Below are positions 8,914 through 16,151 of a DNA stretch of 48,306 nucleotides, piece by piece. The notes below the pieces were generated by a model that worked only from the letters and a program-made list of their open reading frames with translations, did not search any database and was not told the origin of the DNA. Both the position numbers and the translations under genes were made by a program. Origin of the DNA: Flavobacterium haoranii (GTDB lineage: Bacteria > Bacteroidota > Bacteroidia > Flavobacteriales > Flavobacteriaceae); the NCBI GenBank assembly GCA_003246205.1, contig QKBC01000026.1, positions 1 through 48,306 of the forward strand. Direction: 5' to 3'. The number at the start of each line of letters is the position of its first letter. Positions within the stretch are counted from its first letter, which is position 1.

Positions 8914-10401
8914 TTAGGCTTTTTGTTTTCTGAAATATAAATTTAATATAAAACCTACAACTAAAGAAGAAATTATGGCAATAGCAGCCGAAATTCCTGG
9001 GTTATTAACAGCTCCTTTCATGTAGGGAGTAATTTTAAAATAATAAATACCAAAATGAACTAAAATGGCTGTTATACTTGCAGCAAAGACAGCTTTAGTA
9101 GCAACATTTTTTAAAAATGTACCAAAAAGAACCGGAACAAAAGCCGCAGCAAAGTAAGCATAAACTCCGTTTTGAGCAAAAATGGCAACACTTAGTTTAG
9201 GGTTTTGGATTTGGTCCCAACTCAAAAAGAAGCTGATTATAGCCAAAAAGACAATTACTATTTTGTTCACCAAAAAGGACTTTTTACTGATAAAATTGGG
9301 TGACAAAGGTTCTAAAATATCAGATGTAATGGTTATGGATAACGATTGGATTAAACTTTCTAAAGTTGACAAACCCGCTGAAATTAATCCGATAATCACA
9401 ATAATTCCGATACCAATTGAGAATTTGGTAACAACATAAGTTGGAATGATTTCGTCCATTTTTAATGGTTTTCCGTCAAAAGTTAAATCCGGAAAAGTCA
9501 ATCGAGCATATAAACCTGTAATCACGACTAAAAAAAAGAAAATCATAAAGAAAATTCCGCTGAAAAGATAATTATTGATTTTGCTTTGGTCTTTTAGCAT
9601 CAAGGATTTTGTGATGATGTGTGGCTGGCAAACAATTGCAATTCCAATTATGATTTGGGCGAAAATAATTTCAAAATAATCTCGAAACAAAAAACTATTC
9701 GGATTGGTTGTAGAAGTCAAGTTAGGGTCGATGTTGTGTAATGAATCTAAAAAACCAGAAACGCCATTAGAGAAAAAATCGCTTCCAGAAGAAATCATAA
9801 TTATGGCAACTATAAACATAATTATAGCCTGAATAGTATTGGTGTAAACCATAGAATTAGCACCGCCAAACATCATGTAACCAAAAACAAAAACAGTTAT
9901 TCCGAGTAATACATAAAAAGGTGAAACATTAACAGATTTTGAGATAACTTGTGTTAGTCCAACATTAATAAGAACGATAAAAGTTATTAATAATAAGGCA
10001 ATTACGCCAAAGAAAAATTTATAGGTTTTGTTTTCATATCGATTGCCAATCCATTGCGCCATAGTCGTTGCTTTTACGGCTTTTCCATATTTAGCAAATC
10101 CTTTGGTAAAAAAGATAAGTGAGGCAAATGCGGCGATGGGCATAACAACTCCAAATGATATAAATCCCGATATGCCGTAGAGAGCAATAAAACCGGGATT
10201 TATAACAAATGTTGCAGCGCTGGTCATAGAAGCTGCTAGAGATAAGCCTACAACCCAAGCAGGAAAGCCTATGTTTCCAACAGCATAATCTGAAATGCTT
10301 TTTGCTTTTAAAGCACCTCTAATTACAAAAAACAGTATGACAGTCGCATATAAAAATAAAATAACCCAAATATATGATGCTGAATTTTCAGAATTAATCA
10401 T
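8914..10401 (-). CDS. sodium:solute symporter (SSS family)
   Basis: The 495-residue integral membrane protein has about 13 hydrophobic segments, the number usual for the SSS family. Typical segments include G-F-P-A-W-V-V-G-L-S-L-A-A-S-M-T-S-A near 45-62 (first core helix), G-G-A-N-S-M-V-Y-T-N near 178-187 and the G-L-I-S-A-G-L-S-T-L-E-S motif near 340-351, which belongs to the sodium-site helix of this family. It would move an organic acid or similar solute across the inner membrane with Na+. As first gene of the operon with acyl-CoA synthetase and secreted esterase, it probably imports the acid they produce and use. The substrate is not readable from sequence. Confidence 0.87.
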   Translation of the reverse strand: MINSENSASYIWVILFLYATVILFFVIRGALKAKSISDYAVGNIGFPAWVVGLSLAASMTSAATFVINPGFIALYGISGFISFGVVMPIAAFASLIFFTKGFAKYGKAVKATTMAQWIGNRYENKTYKFFFGVIALLLITFIVLINVGLTQVISKSVNVSPFYVLLGITVFVFGYMMFGGANSMVYTNTIQAIIMFIVAIIMISSGSDFFSNGVSGFLDSLHNIDPNLTSTTNPNSFLFRDYFEIIFAQIIIGIAIVCQPHIITKSLMLKDQSKINNYLFSGIFFMIFFFLVVITGLYARLTFPDLTFDGKPLKMDEIIPTYVVTKFSIGIGIIVIIGLISAGLSTLESLIQSLSITITSDILEPLSPNFISKKSFLVNKIVIVFLAIISFFLSWDQIQNPKLSVAIFAQNGVYAYFAAAFVPVLFGTFLKNVATKAVFAASITAILVHFGIYYFKITPYMKGAVNNPGISAAIAIISSLVVGFILNLYFRKQKA

Positions 10402-10470
10402 TTCAATTAATGTTTATTAAACAAATGAAAAAAAAAGTATTCTTTTTTTAAATATAAAAAAATATTTTAT

Positions 10471-10484
10471 AAGTGTGACTTTTG
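10471..10484 (-). promoter_or_regulatory. candidate operator copy upstream of the symporter operon (proximal)
   Basis: AAGTGTGACTTTTG on the plus strand contains the GTGTGACT octamer, 70 bp upstream of the symporter start. It shares GTGTGACTTTT with the copy at 10539 and is identical over 14 nt with 5137-5150. Confidence 0.42.
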
Positions 10485-10512
10485 AATTTTTTAAATTTAA
10501 ATGAGTATTGTG

Positions 10513-10525
10513 CTATATAATATAG
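10513..10525. promoter_or_regulatory. 13-bp palindrome between two repeat copies
   Basis: CTATATAATATAG is a perfect palindrome around a central A. It lies between the two GTGTGACT copies upstream of the symporter gene. In AT-rich intergenic DNA such a palindrome may arise by chance, so it is only a candidate protein site. Confidence 0.25.
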
Positions 10526-10538
10526 GGGGTTATTGTTG

Positions 10539-10549
10539 GTGTGACTTTT
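10539..10549 (-). promoter_or_regulatory. candidate operator copy upstream of the symporter operon (distal)
   Basis: GTGTGACTTTT repeats the element at 10473, with 66 bp between the two copies, which lie in the same orientation. Confidence 0.42.
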
Positions 10550-10552
10550 ATT

Positions 10553-11872
10553 TTACTCAAACAAGCAAATCGTGAATTTAGTTTGGATTTCATTGCTTTC
10601 AAAAGTTAAATAACCTCCGTGAGCTTCAATAATGTTTTTGGACAAAGTAAGACCAATTCCGGCACCTTCTTTTCTGGTGGTGAAAAACGGTAGAAAGATT
10701 TTATCTTCAATTTCTTTTTCAATTCCTTTTCCCGTATCGGTAATGTAAACAAATAATCTTTTTTCCTTGACTTCGCCCGAAAGTGTAATTTGTTTGCTCG
10801 TTTTGTCGGCAAGTGCGTAAATACTATTCGTTAAAAGATTGATTAAAACTTGTTCCAATTGCTGTTTGTCAACCGAAATCCAGCGATCAAAACCAATTTC
10901 ATTAACTACGGAAATCTGCTCTTTTTTCAATAACGGTTGCATAATTTGCAAGCTGTTTTTCAGCAATTCTTGTAAAGCTGTTTTCTCTTTTTTAGGCGAA
11001 GGCAACGCCGCAAGTTTTCTATAATTTTCTACAAATTGCTGTAAATGACGTGTTCTATTAGTAATGGTTTCAATACTTTCTTTAATGTCGCTAATATCTT
11101 CTGCAGAAAGCGAATCTTGTTGCGTGGTTTCTTGTAAGTTTTGTGCCAAAGCATGAATGGGCGTTAATGAATTCATCAATTCATGCGAAATCACTTTCAT
11201 TAAATTAATCCAAGCTTCTTTTTCTTTCTTTTCAATTACTTTTTGAATAGAATCTAGTAAAACGATATAATAATCTTGATCGTAAATTTTGCTTTTAGCC
11301 GTTTGTAGAATGAAAGTTTGGTAGTCTTGTTTCTCTACCCGAATTTGTAACGGGGTTTTAAAATCGGAGAATTCGTGTTCTTCGATAATTTGGCACAAAG
11401 CCGGAATATATTGATTCAGATAATGCCATTTAGAAACTTTTGGTGTTTTAAAATGATTCGAAAAATAATCGTTCATTAACGTAATATGCCAATCGGAATC
11501 TTTTTTTTCTAAAATAAGAACACCGGTTTCGATAGTATTAAAGATAGATTGATAAACGGTATCTTTTGAAATTTGTTCTTTTTGATTCGCTTTTAATTGT
11601 CCATATAACACAAACAGATTCGCATAAAACTCCTGATGTTTTTTAGTTTTAAAATCTGCTGAGAAATCTTTGTTAAGAATAGAAAGAATGGTTTTGTCGT
11701 AAAACGCGAAAATAGAATTGATAAACGAAAGCAACTCTAAAAATAATCCTATTGCAACAATGAAACCAAGTAAAGCCGTGTAATGATAATGGTTTTGAAA
11801 TAAAATGAAACTTCCTGCCAAACCGATCAGCACAAAAAACAAACGAATAAAAATGGCAAATTGTTTAATCAT
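10553..11872 (-). CDS. sensor histidine kinase, two membrane segments, NtrY-like
   Basis: The 439-residue protein has two hydrophobic segments (about 7-26 and 32-54) with almost no loop between them. A cytoplasmic PAS-like region (about 105-210), a HisKA domain with the H-box S-H-E-L-M-N-S-L-T-P (phospho-His230) and an HATPase_c domain follow: N-box near 341-350, D-T-G-K-G at 379-383, G-A-G-I-G at 403-407. With no periplasmic domain, it must sense within the membrane, in the cytosol or through a partner protein. Its start codon overlaps the response regulator gene by 8 nt. The partner regulator lies opposite an ABC efflux operon, so the kinase probably reports on that transporter or on envelope-active compounds. 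Confidence 0.9.
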   Translation of the reverse strand: MIKQFAIFIRLFFVLIGLAGSFILFQNHYHYTALLGFIVAIGLFLELLSFINSIFAFYDKTILSILNKDFSADFKTKKHQEFYANLFVLYGQLKANQKEQISKDTVYQSIFNTIETGVLILEKKDSDWHITLMNDYFSNHFKTPKVSKWHYLNQYIPALCQIIEEHEFSDFKTPLQIRVEKQDYQTFILQTAKSKIYDQDYYIVLLDSIQKVIEKKEKEAWINLMKVISHELMNSLTPIHALAQNLQETTQQDSLSAEDISDIKESIETITNRTRHLQQFVENYRKLAALPSPKKEKTALQELLKNSLQIMQPLLKKEQISVVNEIGFDRWISVDKQQLEQVLINLLTNSIYALADKTSKQITLSGEVKEKRLFVYITDTGKGIEKEIEDKIFLPFFTTRKEGAGIGLTLSKNIIEAHGGYLTFESNEIQTKFTICLFE

Positions 11873-13211
11873 TTTTGATGTCGTATTTTTCCATTCTTCG
11901 GTATAAAGCGGCTCTGGATAAACCGAGTTCTTCTGCCGACTTACTGATGTTGAACTGATGTTTCAGCAATACTTTTTCGATACTGTTTTTTTCAATGTTT
12001 GAAAGTTGGATTTCTTCTTTTTCAATTTCAAAAGAATCCACAAGTTCCAAATCTAAATCAGGAATCGTAATCGTATTATTTTCACAAAGAATTACCGCAC
12101 GTTCTATTCGGTTTTCCATTTCCCGAATATTTCCGAACCAAGCGTGTTTTTGGATTTGTTCCAATGCTTTTTCGTCAAAAACAAGATCGTATTTGTCGTA
12201 TTTTGAACTTAGTTTTCCGAGTAAAAAGTGTGCCAATTCGACTAAATCTTCTTTTCGTTTACGCAAAGGTGGTAACGTAATTTGCATGGTATTGAGTCGG
12301 TAAAACAAATCTTCTCTGAAATTTTTGTGTTGTACTTCGGCTTTCAAATCAAGATTGGTCGCCGCAATAATACGAACATTAAGTTTTCTCGGTTTAGCTT
12401 CGCCTAATCGCGTAATGGTTTTGGTTTGGATAACCTGGAGTAATTTAGCTTGTAACGTCAGTGGAATATTTCCGATTTCGTCTAAAAATATTGTGCCATT
12501 TTCTGCCAATTCAAATCGTCCGGCGGTATCATTTTTGGCATCGGTAAAAGCGCCTTTTGCATAACCAAACAATTCGCTTTCAAAAATGTTTTCATTCAAA
12601 GAACCTAAATCGACATGTACAAAAGCATTGTCTTTTCTGCTGGATTGTTGGTGAATATAATGTGCCAATACATATTTTCCGGTTCCGTTTTCGCCTAAAA
12701 TAAGAATGTTGGCATCGGTTTTTGCTACTTTTTGCGCTAAATCATAAGCTTTCACAATAACTGATGATGTTCCAACAAAAAAATCATTGACTAATTTATT
12801 TTCGGAAGTTTTGTGTTCTTTTCGACTTTGTGTCACGCCTTTTTTGACAATTTCAATGAGTCTAATATTGTCCCAAGGTTTTAAAATATAATCAAATGCA
12901 CCGAGTTTTAAAGCTTCAACCGCTGTTTCCACATGACCAAAAGCCGTCATCAGAATTACTTTTGTAGTAGGAGATAACAGCAGAATTTCTTTTAAAAAAT
13001 AGATACCTTCTTTTCCGTCTTCATAACCAATGCGATAATTCATATCTAAAAGTACAACATCAATCTTATGTTCAGCCAATATTTTTATGCTGTCTTTAGG
13101 ATTGTTTAGCGTAATAATGTTCTCAAAATGCTTCTTCAACAGCATTTTTGCTGCAAAAAGAATGTCTTCCTGATCATCAATCACTACTATGTTGGCTTGT
13201 ATTTTTTTCAT
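11865..13211 (-). CDS. NtrC-family sigma-54-dependent response regulator
   Basis: The 448-residue protein has three domains. The receiver carries D12/D13, phospho-Asp56 in L-L-D-M and Lys111. The AAA+ domain has Walker A G-E-N-G-T-G-K (173-179), the sigma-54 contact loop GAFTDA (220-225; a common variant of GAFTGA) and Walker B I-F-L-D-E-I-G near 241-247. A Fis-type helix-turn-helix (about 421-441, S-A-E-E-L-G-L-S-R-A-A-L-Y-R-R) is at the C-terminus. It activates transcription from sigma-54 promoters after phosphorylation by the kinase encoded just downstream. The gene is divergent from the efflux operon that starts at 13352, its likely target. Two tandem dyads directly upstream of its own start may be its binding sites. 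Confidence 0.92.
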   Translation of the reverse strand: MKKIQANIVVIDDQEDILFAAKMLLKKHFENIITLNNPKDSIKILAEHKIDVVLLDMNYRIGYEDGKEGIYFLKEILLLSPTTKVILMTAFGHVETAVEALKLGAFDYILKPWDNIRLIEIVKKGVTQSRKEHKTSENKLVNDFFVGTSSVIVKAYDLAQKVAKTDANILILGENGTGKYVLAHYIHQQSSRKDNAFVHVDLGSLNENIFESELFGYAKGAFTDAKNDTAGRFELAENGTIFLDEIGNIPLTLQAKLLQVIQTKTITRLGEAKPRKLNVRIIAATNLDLKAEVQHKNFREDLFYRLNTMQITLPPLRKRKEDLVELAHFLLGKLSSKYDKYDLVFDEKALEQIQKHAWFGNIREMENRIERAVILCENNTITIPDLDLELVDSFEIEKEEIQLSNIEKNSIEKVLLKHQFNISKSAEELGLSRAALYRRMEKYDIKND

Positions 13212-13214
13212 TTG

Positions 13215-13251
13215 TGTACGGTTTCGGACATTTAGTGTTCATTAGCGAACA
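13215..13251. promoter_or_regulatory. candidate enhancer: two tandem dyads 21 bp apart
   Basis: TGTAC-N6-GGACA (13215-13230) and TGTTC-N6-GAACA (13236-13251) share the pattern TGTnC-N6-GnACA. The second is a perfect inverted repeat; the first has one mismatch. Their centres are 21 bp apart, two helical turns, which is how NtrC-type activators bind tandem sites. They lie about 65-100 bp upstream of a TGGCAC box. Confidence 0.6.
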
Positions 13252-13313
13252 GTTGGATAAAACAAATTTTATTTAAAGTATTGATTATTAACTATTTGTG
13301 AATTATAAGTTTT

Positions 13314-13328
13314 TGGCACAAAATTCCT
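13314..13328 (+). promoter_or_regulatory. possible sigma-54 promoter of the efflux operon
   Basis: TGGCAC (13314-13319) is a perfect -24 element. The -12 position (13325-13328, TCCT) matches the TTGC consensus poorly. No TAnnTTTG element is seen before the start at 13352. The adjacent sigma-54 activator gene supports it; the weak -12 box counts against it. Confidence 0.35.
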
Positions 13329-13351
13329 TTATACTAAACTAAAATAAGAAT

Positions 13352-14593
13352 ATGGACACCATCATTAACCGTAAAAATAGCAAAAAAAAGAAATTAGCCC
13401 TAGTGGGAATAATTATTTTAATCTTGACTTTTATAGTATATGCTTCGTTTACCAAAAAAAGAGCGTATACCGTAAAAAAGAGTGAAATTTCTATTAAAAC
13501 GGTTCAAGAAGATTATTTTGAAGATTTTATGGTTTTCCAAGCGATAACAGAACCTTTGAATTCTATCTTAGTAAATATTGTGGAAGGTGGTTCGGTTCAG
13601 GAAATTTTTGTAGAAAACGGAGATTTTGTTCAAGAAGGGCAGCCGTTGGCTCGTTTGTATAATCCGAATACAGAATTAAATTATATGCAACAGGAAACGG
13701 CAATTATTGAGCAGATTAATAATTTGAACAAAGCCAAACTGGATTTGAGAAATCAGGAATTAAGCTTGACAAAAGATTTAATTAGTATTGAACACGATTA
13801 TCAAGATGCTAAAAACCAATACGATTTGGAGAAAAAACTATACGAACAAGAAATTTTAGCCAAAAATGAATGGGGAAAAACGCAAGAAAATTTTCGTTTT
13901 CAAAAAGAGCGCATGAACATTATCAAGCAAAGTGTGGCTAAAGAAAAACAAGCGAATGCAATCCAAATAGGACAATTGAATCAGTCGATTTCCATTATGG
14001 AAAAAAGTTTAGGTGTGTTGCGAACCAATAAAAAGAATTTCTTGATTTTAGCACCATTATCGGGTCGATTATCATCTTTTGAACCCGTTTTAGGTCAAAG
14101 TTATACACAAGGACAAACGTTAGGTAAAATAGATGTCATGAAAGGGTATAAATTAGTAGCTGATGTTGACGAATTCTATTTGAATAAAGTCAAAAAAGAC
14201 CAAAAAGGAACTATTGATTTCAACGGAAAAAAAGTGCAAGTTGTTGTAGATAAAGTGATTCCGGAAGTTGTAAAAGGCAGGTTTAAAGTAGAATTGCAAT
14301 TACCACAATTAGAAAACTTAGATTTAAGACAAGGATTGAGCTTTGGTGTCCGATTATTATTATCAGAAAAAGAAAAAATAAACGTTTTGCCCAAAGGAAG
14401 TTATTATAACGAAACATCAGGAAAATGGATATTTGTGTTAACAAGCGATGACAAAGCCGAGCGAAGAACTATTAAATTAGGCAGGGAAAACCCGGTATAT
14501 TATGAAGTTTTAGAAGGGTTGCATCCAGGTGATAAAGTCATGACATCAGGGTATCAAGATTATAAAGAGATAGAAGTTTTAAATTTAGAATAA
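13352..14593 (+). CDS. periplasmic membrane fusion protein of an ABC efflux system (HlyD/MacA family)
   Basis: The 413-residue protein has a K-rich cytoplasmic start, one membrane anchor (about 15-33) and a periplasmic MFP layout. A lipoyl/barrel half begins near 70-110 (V-E-G-G-S-V-Q-E-I-F-V-E-N-G-D-F-V) and a long coiled-coil hairpin spans about 115-220. The second lipoyl half is near 228-260 (L-I-L-A-P-L-S-G-R-L-S), followed by a beta-barrel and a membrane-proximal domain up to 413. It would link the inner membrane permease (16152-18581) with the outer membrane channel (18574-19866). It is the first gene of the operon, divergent from the sigma-54 regulator. Transcription probably starts just before the ATG, giving a short leader. 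Confidence 0.88.
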   Translation: MDTIINRKNSKKKKLALVGIIILILTFIVYASFTKKRAYTVKKSEISIKTVQEDYFEDFMVFQAITEPLNSILVNIVEGGSVQEIFVENGDFVQEGQPLARLYNPNTELNYMQQETAIIEQINNLNKAKLDLRNQELSLTKDLISIEHDYQDAKNQYDLEKKLYEQEILAKNEWGKTQENFRFQKERMNIIKQSVAKEKQANAIQIGQLNQSISIMEKSLGVLRTNKKNFLILAPLSGRLSSFEPVLGQSYTQGQTLGKIDVMKGYKLVADVDEFYLNKVKKDQKGTIDFNGKKVQVVVDKVIPEVVKGRFKVELQLPQLENLDLRQGLSFGVRLLLSEKEKINVLPKGSYYNETSGKWIFVLTSDDKAERRTIKLGRENPVYYEVLEGLHPGDKVMTSGYQDYKEIEVLNLE

Positions 14594-14607
14594 GAATCAA
14601 TCAAAAA

Positions 14608-15318
14608 ATGAACAATATGATACAAATTAAAAACCTTTCAAAAACCTTCCGAACCGAAGAAGTAGAAACAAAAGCTCTAAATGATGTTTCTTTTCAATTA
14701 GCGCAAGGCGAATTTGTAACCATTATGGGACCTTCGGGAAGTGGGAAATCAACACTTTTGAATATTGTAGGATTATTAGATAGTGCGGAACAAGGACATT
14801 ATTTTTTATTAGACAAAGAAATGATTGCCCTTAAGGAAACGGAAAGAGCAAAAGTGAGAAAGCAAAATATCGGTTTCATTTTTCAAAATTTTAATTTGAT
14901 AGACGAACTTTCTGTTTTTGATAATATCGAATTGCCGCTTATTTACAATAATGTTCCGGCAGCGCAGCGCAAACAAAAAGTAGAAACCATTGCAGAACGT
15001 TTAGGTATTGCGCATCGTTTGAAACATTTTCCTCAGCAATTATCAGGCGGTCAACAACAGCGTGTTGCGGTAGCCAGAGCTTTAATTAACGAACCGAAAA
15101 TTATTTTGGCCGATGAGCCAACAGGAAACTTGGATTCAAAAAACGGAAACGAAGTAATGGAATTATTAACCGATTTGCACGCTCAAGGTGCAACGATTTT
15201 AATGGTAACACATTCTGATTATGATGCTTCCTTTTCACAAAAAACGATTGTAATGAAAGACGGAATGATTATTTCCGAAAAGAATAATAGCAAAAAAGTA
15301 GATGTTTTAATTTCTTAA
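14608..15318 (+). CDS. ABC transporter ATPase (MacB/LolD type)
   Basis: The 236-residue ATPase has Walker A GPSGSGKST (41-49), Q-loop I-F-Q-N-F-N (91-96), signature LSGGQ (145-149), Walker B I-I-L-A-D-E-P (165-171), D-loop and H-loop His202. The E-P-T-G-N-L-D segment and short size are typical of the MacB/LolD/FtsE group, which powers mechanotransmission permeases rather than classical channels. It lies 14 nt after the fusion protein gene. The permease encoded two genes on is the expected partner. Met4 is an alternative start. Confidence 0.92.
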   Translation: MNNMIQIKNLSKTFRTEEVETKALNDVSFQLAQGEFVTIMGPSGSGKSTLLNIVGLLDSAEQGHYFLLDKEMIALKETERAKVRKQNIGFIFQNFNLIDELSVFDNIELPLIYNNVPAAQRKQKVETIAERLGIAHRLKHFPQQLSGGQQQRVAVARALINEPKIILADEPTGNLDSKNGNEVMELLTDLHAQGATILMVTHSDYDASFSQKTIVMKDGMIISEKNNSKKVDVLIS

Positions 15319-15329
15319 AAAACAAAATC

Positions 15330-16124
15330 ATGTATAAAATCATAGTTTATTTAGTAGTGGGTTTAATGAGTTTGATGCTTAAAGCTCAGGTTTCAGAAGA
15401 TCGTCAACTGGAATCTTTTTCAAAATTAAAAGTATCCAATTCGATTGATGTGTTTTATACTTTTAGTGCTAATCAGTCGATTAAAGTATATACTGATGAT
15501 GCTCAAAAAATGACCTGTATAAAGACAGAAGTAGAAAATGATGTGTTGAAAGTGTATATTAACACAAAAGGATATTTTGAAGGTACTAAAAGGAAGAAAG
15601 ATAAAAGTGGCAATAGCTGGGATAATGGCGTTTCATTTAAGATTTTGAAAGTGGAGATTTCAGGACCTTATTTAAGTAAAATTACAACAAATGCTGCGGC
15701 TGAGGTAAAATTTTTGAATCCCAACAAAGTAAAAGAAGTGACTCTAAAAAGCAGTTCGGCAAGTAGTATTGAAGGAAGTTTTGAAGTAGAAAAAATGACC
15801 GTCGATGCATCTTCAAGTTCCGATTGTATTCTTCAGGTTGATGCACAAACGGTTGAAATTGAATCGAGTAGTTCATCTGATGTGAAAATTTCCGGAAAAG
15901 CAGAAATAGTTGAGGTAAACAGCAGTTCGTCATCAGATTGTGATCTTAAAAATTTGCAGGTAAAAGAGGCTTATGTAAAAGCTAATAGTTCTGCTGATGT
16001 AATGGTAAACCCAACGGTTTTATTAGACGCTGAGGCAACATCCAGTGCTGACGTAATTTACTATGGAGTTCCGGATAAAATCAGTGTTAAAGAGAGTTCA
16101 TCAGGTTCAGTTACTAGAAAATAA
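15330..16124 (+). CDS. secreted DUF2807 (head-GIN) beta-solenoid protein
   Basis: The 264-residue protein has a signal peptide (about 1-20, ending L-K-A-Q) and then a DUF2807/head-GIN type domain. Serine-rich triplets recur near 141, 161, 179, 198, 220, 238 and 256, that is every 18-22 residues, usually followed by D or A and a beta strand (for example S-S-S-S-D-V-K-I-S-G). This is the pattern of a right-handed beta-solenoid with a serine ladder. It should be periplasmic or on the cell surface. The gene sits between the ATPase and permease genes of the efflux operon (11 nt and 27 nt spacing), so it is co-expressed with them; its role there is unknown. Adhesin function is only a family-name suggestion. 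Confidence 0.8.
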   Translation: MYKIIVYLVVGLMSLMLKAQVSEDRQLESFSKLKVSNSIDVFYTFSANQSIKVYTDDAQKMTCIKTEVENDVLKVYINTKGYFEGTKRKKDKSGNSWDNGVSFKILKVEISGPYLSKITTNAAAEVKFLNPNKVKEVTLKSSSASSIEGSFEVEKMTVDASSSSDCILQVDAQTVEIESSSSSDVKISGKAEIVEVNSSSSSDCDLKNLQVKEAYVKANSSADVMVNPTVLLDAEATSSADVIYYGVPDKISVKESSSGSVTRK

Positions 16125-16151
16125 TCATCATTCATCAAAAAGCGAACAGTT

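Noticed and set aside
16141..16151. AGCGAACAGTT, identical to one arm and flank of the enhancer dyad at 13244-13254, just before the permease gene
   Set aside because: The other half-site is missing at the required 6-nt spacing, so it is not a full dyad; probably chance or a ribosome-site region.
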